The translations under genes were made by a program, and so were the position numbers. From the NCBI GenBank assembly GCA_034430425.1, contig DAOUEK010000019.1:3605-67604 (forward strand): DNA of 64,000 bases, given 5' to 3'. This document shows, piece by piece, positions 16,114-24,903 of this stretch (the stretch's first letter is position 1; every line of letters starts with the position of its first letter). The notes beneath the pieces are model-generated. The model was not told where the DNA came from. It saw only the letters and a program-made list of their open reading frames with translations, and did not search any database. Source of the stretch: WVZH01 sp034430425. Its GTDB lineage: Bacteria; Chloroflexota; Anaerolineae; Anaerolineales; E44-bin32.

Positions 16114-17793
16114 TTATAACCAACTCGGTTCGATATAGCTGCCAAACACGCCGCGCATCACGTTGACAATTTCTCCCAGCGTGGCGTAGGCGCGTACAGC
16201 CGCAAGAATCGCAGGCATCGTGTTTTGCGTTCCCTGACAAGCAAGACGCAAGCGGTCCAGCGCCTGGCCGACGGCACCATTATCGCGCCGCTGGCGTAAT
16301 ACTCCCAGGCGTGTGATTTGCCGCTGATAACCTTGTGGGTCGATTTTTAGCAGTGGGATGTGAAGCGGCTGATCGTCTTGATAGGCGTTGATCCCGACGA
16401 TCAGGCGTTGTTGTTCATCGATTTCACGCTGATAGCGGTAGGCGGAATTGTGGATCTCCCTTTGGAAAAAACCTGCTTCGATAGCGGGCAGCACACCGCC
16501 GATCTCTTCGATGCGTTGGAAGTAGCGTCTGGCTTGTTTTTCCATGTGATCGGTCAGGTTCTCGAGGAAATATGATCCACCGAGGGGATCGATTGTGTTG
16601 ACGACGCCGGATTCCTGGGCCAGGATTTGCTGCGTTCGCAGAGCGAGTTTAACCGCGGATTCCGAGGGCAGGGCCAGTGCTTCGTCCATTGAATTGGTGT
16701 GCAGGGATTGCGTGCCGCCCAGCACGGCAGCCAGAGCCTGAATCGTCACGCGTACGGCGTTAATTTCGGGCTGTTGTGCGGTGAGGCTCACCCCTGCGGT
16801 TTGGGTGTGGAAACGCAGCAGCCAGGCGCGTGGATTTTTCGCCTTGAATGTGAGGCGCATTTCCTTCGCCCAGATACGTCTTGCTGCGCGGTACTTGGCG
16901 ATTTCCTCAAAGAAATCATTGTGTGCGTTGAAGAAGAAGGATAGGCGCAGCGCGAATTCATCGATATCAAGACCCCGCTGCAGCGCCCAGCGCACGTATT
17001 CCATTCCGTCCACCAACGTGAAGGCGAGTTCCTGCGCCGCTGTCGCTCCCGCTTCACGGATGTGGTAACCGGAAATCGAGATGCTGTTCCAGTTCGGCAG
17101 GTGATGGGTGCCGTATTCGATGGTGTCTGTGACGAGCCGCATCGAAGGCTGCGGTGGAAAGATGTATTCTTTTTGTGCGATATATTCTTTCAAAATGTCG
17201 TTCTGGATCGTACCGCGTAATTGCTGTGGGTGAATGCCTTGTTTTTCAGCCGCAGCGATGTACATTGCCCAGATTACCGCTGCGGGCGAGTTAATCGTCA
17301 TGCTTGTGGAGATCTTGTCGAGCGGGATGTCTTTCAACAGGATTTCCATGTCTTCGAGCGAAGAAACGGCGACTCCGCACTTGCCGAATTCTCCCGCAGC
17401 CTGGGGAGCGTCTGTGTCGTAGCCCATGAGCGTAGGTAAATCAAAGGCGATCGACAATCCGGTTTGGCCCTGGTCGAGCAGATAGTAGAAGCGCCGGTTG
17501 GTCTCTTCAGCGGTGCCGAAACCGGCAAACATGCGCATGGTCCACGGCCTGCCGCGATACATCGTCGGATGGATCCCGCGTGTAAAAGGGTATTCCCCCG
17601 GCATTCCAAGATCCTGCAAGTAATCCTGATCGTGAACGTCCAGCGGGGTATACAGCCGATTGACCGGCTCGGAAGAAGTAGTGCGGAATTCCTGGCGTTG
17701 CTCGGGAGTGTGTTTGAGGATGGGGTCGAGTGTCTTCGTTTGCCAGTCGTCCAGCGCATTTTGCAGCGCTGCTCGCTGTTTACGATCCAACAT
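16114..17793 (-). CDS. Methylmalonyl-CoA mutase, catalytic subunit (copy 2)
   Basis: A 559-residue TIM-barrel subunit of an adenosylcobalamin-dependent acyl-CoA mutase. Family segments are PTMYRGRPWTMRMFAGFGTA, LSIAFDLPTLMGYD, TIQNDILKEYIAQKEYIFPP, SISGYHIREAGA and LGGTQSLHTNSMDEALALP. The Tyr in TMYRGR and Ala in IAFDLP match methylmalonyl-CoA mutase, not 2-hydroxyisobutyryl-CoA mutase, which has Ile and Asp there. There is no B12-binding domain (DxHxxG), so a separate cobalamin subunit must be encoded elsewhere. The ATG at 17793 is preceded by GGAGG; the frame also opens at GTG 17805. It is last in the propionate block, 86 bases after the epimerase gene. Confidence 0.92.
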   Translation of the reverse strand: MLDRKQRAALQNALDDWQTKTLDPILKHTPEQRQEFRTTSSEPVNRLYTPLDVHDQDYLQDLGMPGEYPFTRGIHPTMYRGRPWTMRMFAGFGTAEETNRRFYYLLDQGQTGLSIAFDLPTLMGYDTDAPQAAGEFGKCGVAVSSLEDMEILLKDIPLDKISTSMTINSPAAVIWAMYIAAAEKQGIHPQQLRGTIQNDILKEYIAQKEYIFPPQPSMRLVTDTIEYGTHHLPNWNSISISGYHIREAGATAAQELAFTLVDGMEYVRWALQRGLDIDEFALRLSFFFNAHNDFFEEIAKYRAARRIWAKEMRLTFKAKNPRAWLLRFHTQTAGVSLTAQQPEINAVRVTIQALAAVLGGTQSLHTNSMDEALALPSESAVKLALRTQQILAQESGVVNTIDPLGGSYFLENLTDHMEKQARRYFQRIEEIGGVLPAIEAGFFQREIHNSAYRYQREIDEQQRLIVGINAYQDDQPLHIPLLKIDPQGYQRQITRLGVLRQRRDNGAVGQALDRLRLACQGTQNTMPAILAAVRAYATLGEIVNVMRGVFGSYIEPSWL

Positions 17794-17879
17794 GAAGGCC
17801 TCCACCGTACGGTTCGTGAGTATAGCAGGGGGCGTATACGCAAATTCTCTGCTGGGTGGAACGCGGGCACGAATTGGGG

Positions 17880-18434
17880 TTACTCTGCATCGTCGCCATG
17901 TATCGTTTCTGTGCTGCTTCGCAGGCCGCGTAGAAAAGCCAGAATCCCGGCGGCAACGGCCTGTCCTTGAACCATCGCTCGATCGGCGAGCTCACGGGCT
18001 CGTGCCAGGCGGATAGCCGGTTCCAGTTCGGTGGGTTCGTAGAGTTCGACCAGGACCCCGTGGGTGCTTTCAGGGTGGATAAAGGCAATTCTCTTGCCGC
18101 CAGAACCGATGATCGGTTCCCGGTCGATTAAACGGATTCCGTGCAGCGCCAGTTTTTCCAGTGAGGCTTCGATGTCATCGACTTCGAAGCAGATGTGGTG
18201 TATTCCAGGACCGCGGCGATCGACAAAGCGCGCCAACCCCGTCTGATTGCTGGTAGGTTTCACCAATTCGATTTCGGAATCGCCCATGGGGAGAAATGCG
18301 ACGATGGCGTCCTGTCCGGCGACGTCTTCCACATGGGCGACGTCCAGACCGAGGGCGTCGCGCCAGAAATGCAGGGCGTGCTCGATATCATCGACGACGA
18401 TGGCCACGTGATCGATGCGCATTACAGATGGCAT
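17880..18434 (-). CDS. mce: Methylmalonyl-CoA epimerase
   Basis: Interconverts the (S)- and (R)-methylmalonyl-CoA epimers between the carboxylase and the mutase. It is a vicinal-oxygen-chelate fold protein with two beta-alpha-beta-beta-beta repeats: RIDHVAIVVDDIEHALHFW with the metal-binding His, then GPGIHHICFEVDDIEASL with a second His, and HGVLVELYEPT with the metal-binding Glu. After about residue 138 it has an unusual C-terminal extension of roughly 45 residues, Ala/Arg-rich and helical. The start is supported by AGGTG. It lies between the two mutase genes, with a 400-base repeat-bearing gap upstream. Confidence 0.92.
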   Translation of the reverse strand: MPSVMRIDHVAIVVDDIEHALHFWRDALGLDVAHVEDVAGQDAIVAFLPMGDSEIELVKPTSNQTGLARFVDRRGPGIHHICFEVDDIEASLEKLALHGIRLIDREPIIGSGGKRIAFIHPESTHGVLVELYEPTELEPAIRLARARELADRAMVQGQAVAAGILAFLRGLRSSTETIHGDDAE

Positions 18435-18834
18435 GGGTTCACCTATTAGCCGTTGAATCTATTCTACACGGGAATTTGGGGAGGGAAACAAGGTTGTATC
18501 TCGCCGGCTGCATCCCGATACTTATTAATAATTTATTGCTTTCATTCGATCATGAGGACTGCGGATAAAAATCTACTAATCATCGGCACCAGATAGATAT
18601 CCGGCGCCAGTAAAAAGAGGTGTTGGTTGCGGATATGTATCCGCAGCCGGTATCCGGCAGATGTGTATCTGCCGAGTTTCCGTTTGCAACCCTATAGTTA
18701 GGAATGAACAGCTGATTTCATTCGATCGTGAAGGACTGCGGGTTGAAATCCGCTAATGATCGGCACCGCATAGATATCCGGCGCCAACAGGAAAAGGAGT
18801 TGGTTACGGATCGATATCCCGCGCCAACGTAAAG
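18435..18834. repeat. Intergenic region with an imperfect direct repeat and hairpins
   Basis: A 400-base non-coding stretch inside the propionate gene block. Two imperfect copies of a roughly 100-base unit start at 18541 and 18717. Both begin TTCATTCGATC, include ATCGGCACC and ATAGATATCCGGCGCCA, and end near TTGGTTRCGGAT. A shorter third trace (GATATCCCGCGCCA) lies near 18812. Between the copies are two dyads: GCGGATA/TATCCGC (18629-18644) and a perfect CGGCAGAT/ATCTGCCG with a four-base loop (18655-18674). No tRNA or recognised riboswitch is visible. A minus-strand -10-like TAGAAT at 18466-18461 may serve the epimerase gene. Confidence 0.65.
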
Positions 18835-20496
18835 TTAGATGCCCGTCGGCGGGCGGAATTCTCCCCAAACCTGGCGCAATCGTCCGCAGATCTCGCCCAG
18901 GGTTAAGTCGGCTTCCACACACTCGATGAGTAGCGGCATTATGTTTTCTTCCCCCCTGGCGGTTGATTCGAGACGGCCGAGCAGCTCGTCGGCGCGTCCA
19001 GCATCGCGGCGCTTGCGCACATCCGCCAGATGTTCCCGCTGCGCGTTTTCGATCGTCGGATCGAGTTTGAGTCGATCCATGCTCAGTTCCTCTTCGGTTT
19101 CGTACTTGTTGACCCCCACGACGATGGCCTCGCTGCGTTCGATCTCTCGCTGCGTACGATACGCTGCGTCCTGGATCTCGCGCTGGATGTAGCCCTGCTC
19201 GATGGCCGCCAGCGCACCGCCGAGATCGTCGATTTTCTCGATGTAGGCCATCACACCGGATTCGATTTCATCCGTCAGGTGCTCGATCAGGTAGGAGCCG
19301 GCCAGCGGATCGATCGAATCGCTTACACCGGATTCGTGGGCGATGATCTGCTGCGTTCGCAGGGCGACCTGTACGGCCTGTTCCGTTGGCAGACTCAAGG
19401 CTTCGTCCATGCTGTTGGTGTGTAAGGACTGTGTGCCGCCCAGAACGGCGGAGAGTGCCTGTAGTGTCACACGCACCACGTTATTGTGCGGCTGCTGCGC
19501 GGTGAGGGTGCAGCCGCCTGTTTGCGTGTGGAAGCGTAAGCATAACGAACGAGGGTTTTCCGCTTTAAAGCGCTCGCACATGATGCGCGCCCAAAGCCGC
19601 CGCGCGGCGCGGAATTTGGCGATCTCCTCCAGGAAATGGTTGTGGGCGTTGAAGAAGAAGGTCAGGCGCGGGGCAAATTCGTCGATTTCCAACCCGGCTT
19701 CGAGGGCTGCCTGTACGTATGCAATCGCATTGGCGAGGGTGAAAGCCAGCTCCTGCACGGCCGTCGAGCCCGCCTCGCGAATGTGATAACCGGAGATGGA
19801 AATCGTGTTCCACTGCGGTACGCTCTCTCGACAGTAGCGGAAAACATCGGTGATCAGGCGCATGGAAGGACCGGGCGGGAAGATGTAAGTTCCCCGGGCG
19901 ACATATTCTTTGAGGATGTCGTTTTGCACGGTGCCGCGCAGACGGGAGACATCGACTCCCTGGCGTTTAGCGATGGCGATGTACATCGCCAGCAGGATCG
20001 TCGCCGGGGCGTTGATGGTCATGCTGGTGGACACTTTATCGAGCGGAATCTCGGCAAACAATTGCTCCATATCATCCAGACAGGAAATCGAGACCCCCAC
20101 TTTTCCGACTTCACCGGAAGCGATGGGATCGTCCGCATCGTAGCCGATCTGTGTGGGTAGATCGAAAGCGATCGATAAGCCTGTCTGGCCTTGTTCCAGC
20201 AAATAGCGAAAGCGTCGGTTGGTTTCTTCAGCGCTGGCGTATCCGGCGTATTGCCGCATGGTCCAGAGCCGGCCGCGATACATCGTGGGTTGCACGCCGC
20301 GCGTGTAGGGATATGCGCCGGGAAAGCCCAGTTTTTCCAGGTAATCCGCTTCGCTGAGTGTTTGCGTATAAAAACGTTCGAGTGGAATCCCGGAAGATGT
20401 TTCGAAGCGTTCCTTGCGTTCCGGGAACCGTTCCAACGTGGGATTAAGCGTTTGTTCTTGCCATTCTTTATAGGATTCGTCGATTGATTTTGTCAT
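18835..20496 (-). CDS. Methylmalonyl-CoA mutase, catalytic subunit (copy 1)
   Basis: A 553-residue catalytic mutase subunit, paralogous to the gene at 16114-17793. It has PTMYRGRLWTMRQYAGYASA, LSIAFDLPTQIGYD, TVQNDILKEYVARGTYIFPP, SISGYHIREAGS and LGGTQSLHTNSMDEALSLP. Tyr and Ala at the two specificity positions again fit methylmalonyl-CoA. The C-terminus ends without a cobalamin-binding domain. AAGGAA precedes the ATG. It starts 15 bases after the CYTH gene, so it is probably in the carboxylase operon. It may pair with the same B12 subunit as copy 2 or form a heteromeric enzyme; sequence alone does not decide. Confidence 0.92.
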   Translation of the reverse strand: MTKSIDESYKEWQEQTLNPTLERFPERKERFETSSGIPLERFYTQTLSEADYLEKLGFPGAYPYTRGVQPTMYRGRLWTMRQYAGYASAEETNRRFRYLLEQGQTGLSIAFDLPTQIGYDADDPIASGEVGKVGVSISCLDDMEQLFAEIPLDKVSTSMTINAPATILLAMYIAIAKRQGVDVSRLRGTVQNDILKEYVARGTYIFPPGPSMRLITDVFRYCRESVPQWNTISISGYHIREAGSTAVQELAFTLANAIAYVQAALEAGLEIDEFAPRLTFFFNAHNHFLEEIAKFRAARRLWARIMCERFKAENPRSLCLRFHTQTGGCTLTAQQPHNNVVRVTLQALSAVLGGTQSLHTNSMDEALSLPTEQAVQVALRTQQIIAHESGVSDSIDPLAGSYLIEHLTDEIESGVMAYIEKIDDLGGALAAIEQGYIQREIQDAAYRTQREIERSEAIVVGVNKYETEEELSMDRLKLDPTIENAQREHLADVRKRRDAGRADELLGRLESTARGEENIMPLLIECVEADLTLGEICGRLRQVWGEFRPPTGI

Positions 20497-20511
20497 TGGA
20501 AATTCCTTGTT

Positions 20512-21114
20512 CTAGGCAGCAAATTTCAGACCCAGGTCATCGGGCTGGATCCTGGCAATCGTAGAGAAGTTATCGAAAGTTGCGTCGCGAAAGGGAAGAT
20601 GCAGCCTTTGCTGTAGGGTATGAAACAGGGAGAGATAGTTCATCGTCGCTCGTTTTTTCCAGGGTAGGTCTAGCTCGGAAGACACCCATTTCACATCATC
20701 GAGTGAATTGCCTTCTATCTCGATAAAATAGCCGAAGGGCAGCTCGTCGAGCATGATGAGGCAGGGTTCGAGCGTGTACGTCTCCCGATATTTTTCGTAA
20801 ATAAAGAAAACTTCGAAGCCAAGTCTTTCGAGCAGTATCCTGGCGGTGTCGAAGTCATCGACTTCGATTTCAATTTCAGTGCGTACTTCGACGCTCGCGG
20901 CGTGCTTATAAGCAAGCACCGCGGATCGATCCTGCCGCAAACGCAGCAGCGAGTGTTCACCGGAAAGCTGCCGGTCTGAAGTGTCGAAGCGCAGGTTGCG
21001 TTCGAATATGCGCGACGACGTCAGTTCTCCCCCCAACGAGTTGATCCTGGGGCGGATGTCATCGAGTTGGGGAAGATAAAATTTGGCTTCGATCTCTTTC
21101 TTTACACCAGACAC
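20512..21114 (-). CDS. CYTH domain protein (CyaB / triphosphatase family)
   Basis: A 200-residue CYTH-superfamily protein, the triphosphate tunnel metalloenzyme fold. The N-terminal EIEAKF is the ExExK signature. Charged strands follow, such as LLRLRQD, AYKHAA, RTEIEIEVDD, EKYRETY and FIEIEGN, whose alternating Arg/Lys/Glu residues line the tunnel. Members include class IV adenylate cyclases, thiamine triphosphatases and inorganic triphosphatases; this sequence does not tell which. The start codon is GTG with a weak ribosome binding site. It sits between the biotin carrier and mutase genes (15 bases before the latter), an unexpected place for a nucleotide or polyphosphate enzyme. Confidence 0.82.
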   Translation of the reverse strand: MSGVKKEIEAKFYLPQLDDIRPRINSLGGELTSSRIFERNLRFDTSDRQLSGEHSLLRLRQDRSAVLAYKHAASVEVRTEIEIEVDDFDTARILLERLGFEVFFIYEKYRETYTLEPCLIMLDELPFGYFIEIEGNSLDDVKWVSSELDLPWKKRATMNYLSLFHTLQQRLHLPFRDATFDNFSTIARIQPDDLGLKFAA

Positions 21115-21213
21115 AGAATCATTCCAATGGATGCAATTTTGTGATCGCTGACTTTGGGCAGTGGGACGATGTCGAAGATCTGCGCGTTTTGAAGGGTACG
21201 TTCAGCCACCCAA

Positions 21214-21711
21214 TCAGCCGAGAATTACCAAAACCTCATTTTTCTCTACACTGTCCCCCGGAGCGACGTTGATCCGTTCCACGGTTCCGGCACACGGCGA
21301 TTTGAGTTCGTTCTGCATTTTCATCGACTCGAGAACGAGGAGATTCTGTCCTTCTTCAATTTCCTGGCCTTCTTCGATGGGGATGTTGATGACCAAACCC
21401 GGCATGGGGGCTTTAAGCTGGAATTCGCCACTCTGGATTTTCTGTGTCGAAGTGGCATTGCGTAGTCGCCGCTGTCGTTCGTCTTCGATAACGACTTGAT
21501 AGAGGTCGCCTTGCAGCAGCACTTCCATGCCGCTTTCCGTGGGATAAATGTAGGCTTCAAGGGAGCGTCCGTTAAGCAGCAAGGAGTAGACGGGTCGTCC
21601 CATAATCGACTGAAAATCCACCGAAAGTCGTACACCATCGGCGATCAATTCCTGATCGCTGCTGATTTCGATTTCGAAATTCTGGTCTTCGATGGTTGCG
21701 AAGTATTTCAT
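21214..21711 (-). CDS. Biotin carboxyl carrier subunit of acyl-CoA carboxylase
   Basis: Carries biotin between the carboxylase and carboxyltransferase subunits. The C-terminal biotinyl domain (about 95-165) has APMPGLVINI and the biotinylation motif LESMKMQNE, with Lys as the modified residue. The first 90 residues form a beta-rich domain without a lipoyl motif, possibly the part that docks onto the partner subunits; this is inferred. The ATG is directly preceded by GGAGGG at short spacing. It follows the biotin carboxylase gene by 52 bases. birA in the same window could supply the biotin. Confidence 0.88.
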   Translation of the reverse strand: MKYFATIEDQNFEIEISSDQELIADGVRLSVDFQSIMGRPVYSLLLNGRSLEAYIYPTESGMEVLLQGDLYQVVIEDERQRRLRNATSTQKIQSGEFQLKAPMPGLVINIPIEEGQEIEEGQNLLVLESMKMQNELKSPCAGTVERINVAPGDSVEKNEVLVILG

Positions 21712-21763
21712 ACACCCTCCGGGTTCACACACAGATGCACTTCTGCGCCCGTCACTTCCACAA

Positions 21764-23272
21764 TCAACGCTGCATTCTCTCCCAGCGCCCGACCCATTTC
21801 CAGTTGCTCGCATCTCGTTCGCCGCGGCGGACGATTTGCGAAGCCTCCTGAGTCTGACGATGGGCGACGAGCACGGCCATGATCGCGGCGATGTGTGCTT
21901 CCGCTTCCTTGCCTTCTTCGGCCTCATCCATCGAAAAACGTTCTTCGACGAAGCGAGTATCGTAGTTGCCGGCGATGAAACGGTGCGAATCCATGATGTT
22001 CTGATGGAAGGGGATGTTGGTTTTCACGCCGGTGATGCGGTATTCTTCCAGGGCTCTGCGCATACGTAGTATCGCTGCGCCGCGCGACTCTCCCCAAACG
22101 ATCAATTTCGAAATCAACGAATCGTAGTACGGCGAGATCTGGAAACCCGAGTACACACCGGTATCCACGCGCACGCCGGGCCCCGTCGGCGGGATGACCT
22201 GGGTCAGGCAGCCGGTGGACGGCAGGAATTGGTTGTAAGGATCTTCGGCGTTGATACGGCATTCCATTGCCCAACCGTTTAAGTGGATGTCTTCCTGGGC
22301 ATAGCGCAGTTTCCGGCCGCGAGCGATACGGATTTGTTCTGTGACGATATCCACGCCGGTGACAAGTTCGGTAACCGGATGTTCGACCTGCAGGCGTGTG
22401 TTCATCTCCAGGAAATAGAAATTCTTCTCTTTGTCCACCAGGAATTCGATCGTTCCGGCGTTTAGATAATCGACCGAGCGCGCCGCGGTGCAAGCCAGCT
22501 CGCCCATGCGTGTTCGCAGGTCATCATCCAGGAAGGTCGATGGCGATTCTTCCAATAATTTTTGATGGCGCCTTTGAAGCGAACACTCGCGTTCACCGAG
22601 GTGGATCACGTTCCCATGACCATCGGCCAGGATTTGGAACTCGATGTGTCGCGCATCCACGATCAACTTTTCAAGATATACGTTGTCGTCTCCGAAGGCG
22701 GATTCGGCTTCGCGGCGGGCGGCGGTTATCAAACCCTGTAGATCTTTGGGGTCGTTGACTTCGCGCATGCCCTTTCCGCCGCCGCCGGCGGTTGCTTTGA
22801 TCAACAATGGGAAACCGATTTGCGGCGCGATGGCGATGAGTTCGTCGTCGCTCAAATTGCCCTCGCCCTCGGTTCCGGGGACGACGGGAACGCCTGCTGT
22901 GGTGACGGTGGCGCGCGCCACGGCTTTATCCCCCATGGCGGCAATGGCGCTGGGGCGCGGCCCGATGAAGTCGAGGCCGGCATCCTGGACGGCGAGGGCG
23001 AAATCCTCGCGCTCGGCCAGGAATCCGTAACCGGGGTGGATGGCACCGGCGTTGGTGCGCCTGGCGATTTCGATGAGCTTGTCTGCACGCAGGTACGAAT
23101 CCCGTGCTGCGGATGGCCCCAGTAAATAGGCCTCATCCGCGTAGCGGACGTGCAGGGCGGCGCGATCCGCTTCCGAATAGACCGCAACGGTGCTTATACC
23201 GAGTTCGCGGCAGGCTCGGATGATGCGTACTGCGATTTCACCTCGATTGGCGATGAGAACCTTTTTAAACAT
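21764..23272 (-). CDS. Biotin carboxylase subunit of acyl-CoA (propionyl-CoA) carboxylase
   Basis: ATP-dependent carboxylation of biotin. The 502-residue protein starts with FKKVLIANRGEIAVRIIRAC, has the ATP-grasp glycine loop KATAGGGGKGMR near residue 165, the catalytic ERECSLQRRHQKLLEE segment, and EMNTRLQVEHPVTELVTG near 290. It ends in a short divergent tail with no carrier domain, consistent with a separate carrier gene directly downstream. GAGGAAAG precedes the ATG. It lies 80 bases after the carboxyltransferase gene. Propionyl-CoA as substrate is inferred from the epimerase and mutase genes; acetyl-CoA carboxylase is the alternative. Confidence 0.93.
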   Translation of the reverse strand: MFKKVLIANRGEIAVRIIRACRELGISTVAVYSEADRAALHVRYADEAYLLGPSAARDSYLRADKLIEIARRTNAGAIHPGYGFLAEREDFALAVQDAGLDFIGPRPSAIAAMGDKAVARATVTTAGVPVVPGTEGEGNLSDDELIAIAPQIGFPLLIKATAGGGGKGMREVNDPKDLQGLITAARREAESAFGDDNVYLEKLIVDARHIEFQILADGHGNVIHLGERECSLQRRHQKLLEESPSTFLDDDLRTRMGELACTAARSVDYLNAGTIEFLVDKEKNFYFLEMNTRLQVEHPVTELVTGVDIVTEQIRIARGRKLRYAQEDIHLNGWAMECRINAEDPYNQFLPSTGCLTQVIPPTGPGVRVDTGVYSGFQISPYYDSLISKLIVWGESRGAAILRMRRALEEYRITGVKTNIPFHQNIMDSHRFIAGNYDTRFVEERFSMDEAEEGKEAEAHIAAIMAVLVAHRQTQEASQIVRRGERDASNWKWVGRWERMQR

Positions 23273-23352
23273 CTTCTTTCCTCAGTGCCTCAAACGCTGG
23301 TCACGGATTCCCGCATTCATCCAACTCCATAAAGTAGATGTGGGCAGGTCGC

Positions 23353-24903
23353 CTACAGCGGGATGTTGCCATGTTTCTTGGGCGGATTCGAATCGCGTTT
23401 GTTGGAGAGCATTTCAAGTGCATTGATCAAACGCGCCCGCGTGTAGCGCGGTTCGATGATGTCATCGACATAACCGCGCGCAGCGGCGACGTACGGATTG
23501 GAAAACTTCTCTCGGTAATCCGCCGCCAGTTCGGCTTCTTCTTTCTCGGGTTTTTTGGCTTCCGCGATCTCCTTGCGGTGGATGATCTTGACCGCGCCTT
23601 CCGGGCCCATGACGGCCAACTCGGCCGTCGGCCAGGCCAGGTTTAAGTCACCGCGGATGTGTTTCGATGACATAACGACATACGCTCCGCCGTATGCTTT
23701 ACGTGTAATCACGGTAATTTTGGGAACCGTTGCTTCACAATAGGCGAAGAGCAATTTGGCACCATGGCGGATAATGCCGCCGTGCTCCTGACTCGTCCCG
23801 GGCAGAAATCCCGGCACGTCCACAAAGGTGACGATGGGGATATTGAACGAATCGCAGAAACGCACAAAGCGAGCCCCCTTGACGGAAGAATCGATGTCCA
23901 GGACGCCGGCCAGGACCTCGGGTTGATTGGCGACGATGCCGACACTGTGGCCGCCCAGTCGAGCGAAGCCGACGACGATGCTCTGTGCATAGTTTTCGTG
24001 GATTTCGAAAAAAGCGCCGTCGTCGACGACCAGGCGAATGATGTCGCGCATGTTGTACGGTTTGCTGGGATCGTCGGGTATGATGGTATCGAGCGCTTCT
24101 TCGGTGCGCAAGCGGTCGTCAGAGGAGACCACCGTGGGCGGATCCTCCATGTTGTTTTGGGGAAGGTAGGAAAGCAGCAGCCGGATCATATAGAGACAAT
24201 CCGCTTCGTTCGGTGCCATAAAATGACAGACACCGGACTCTGAAGCGTGGACTTCCGCGCCGCCGAGGTCTTCGAAGGAAACCTCTTCATGGGTGACGGC
24301 TTTGACCACATCCGGGCCGGTGATGAACATGTATGATGAATTTTGCACCATGAAGATAAAGTCCGTAATGGCGGGAGAATATACCGCACCACCCGCACAT
24401 GGCCCCATAATGGCGCTGATCTGTGGAATGACGCCGGAAGAAAGCGTGTTGCGCAGGAAAATGTCGGCGTAGGCACCGAGCGAGACGACTCCCTCCTGGA
24501 TGCGCGCTCCGCCCGAGTCGTTGAGGCCGATCAGTGGCGCCCCATTTTTCAGTGCCATATCCATGATTTTACATATCTTCTCCGCATGGACTTCCCCAAG
24601 GCTTCCGCCAAAAACAGTGAAATCCTGGGAGAAAACGTACACAAGCCGCCCATCAATCGTCCCCCAGCCGGTAACGACGCTGTCGGAAAGATACCGCTGT
24701 TGATCCAAAGAGAAATCGTATGTGCGATGCGTGACGAACATATCGGTTTCGCGGAACGAACCGGTATCGAGCAGGATCTCGAGTCGTTCGCGCGCGGTCA
24801 AACGTCCGCGTTCATGGTGGGCGTCGATGCGCTCCTGGCCGCCGCCCAATCGCGCTTCCTTGCGCAAATTCTGCAGATGCTCGATTTTTAACGAATGGCT
24901 CAT
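23353..24903 (-). CDS. Acyl-CoA (propionyl-CoA) carboxylase carboxyltransferase subunit
   Basis: Transfers the carboxyl group from biotin to acyl-CoA. The 516-residue protein has both crotonase-like halves: ERIDAHHERGRLTARERLE, GGSLGEVHAEKI, LIGLNDSGGARIQEGV and MGPCAGGAVYSPA in the first, then FVDVPGFLPGTSQEHGGIIR, TVITRKAYGGAYVVM and AVMGPEGAVKII in the second. This single-chain layout is that of PccB/AccD5-type subunits. I chose the ATG at 24903 (GGGAG eight bases upstream), which overlaps the stop of the small membrane protein gene by four bases. The frame opens further upstream at 25038 without support. Confidence 0.94.
   Translation of the reverse strand: MSHSLKIEHLQNLRKEARLGGGQERIDAHHERGRLTARERLEILLDTGSFRETDMFVTHRTYDFSLDQQRYLSDSVVTGWGTIDGRLVYVFSQDFTVFGGSLGEVHAEKICKIMDMALKNGAPLIGLNDSGGARIQEGVVSLGAYADIFLRNTLSSGVIPQISAIMGPCAGGAVYSPAITDFIFMVQNSSYMFITGPDVVKAVTHEEVSFEDLGGAEVHASESGVCHFMAPNEADCLYMIRLLLSYLPQNNMEDPPTVVSSDDRLRTEEALDTIIPDDPSKPYNMRDIIRLVVDDGAFFEIHENYAQSIVVGFARLGGHSVGIVANQPEVLAGVLDIDSSVKGARFVRFCDSFNIPIVTFVDVPGFLPGTSQEHGGIIRHGAKLLFAYCEATVPKITVITRKAYGGAYVVMSSKHIRGDLNLAWPTAELAVMGPEGAVKIIHRKEIAEAKKPEKEEAELAADYREKFSNPYVAAARGYVDDIIEPRYTRARLINALEMLSNKRDSNPPKKHGNIPL

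Noticed and set aside
16114..20496. Reading one mutase as 2-hydroxyisobutyryl-CoA mutase
   Set aside because: Both copies have Tyr and Ala where that enzyme has Ile and Asp, so methylmalonyl-CoA is favoured.
21214..21927. Longer version of the biotin carrier gene starting at 21927
   Set aside because: The extra 72 residues overlap the biotin carboxylase gene and are unlike any carrier protein; the ATG at 21711 gives a normal N-terminus.
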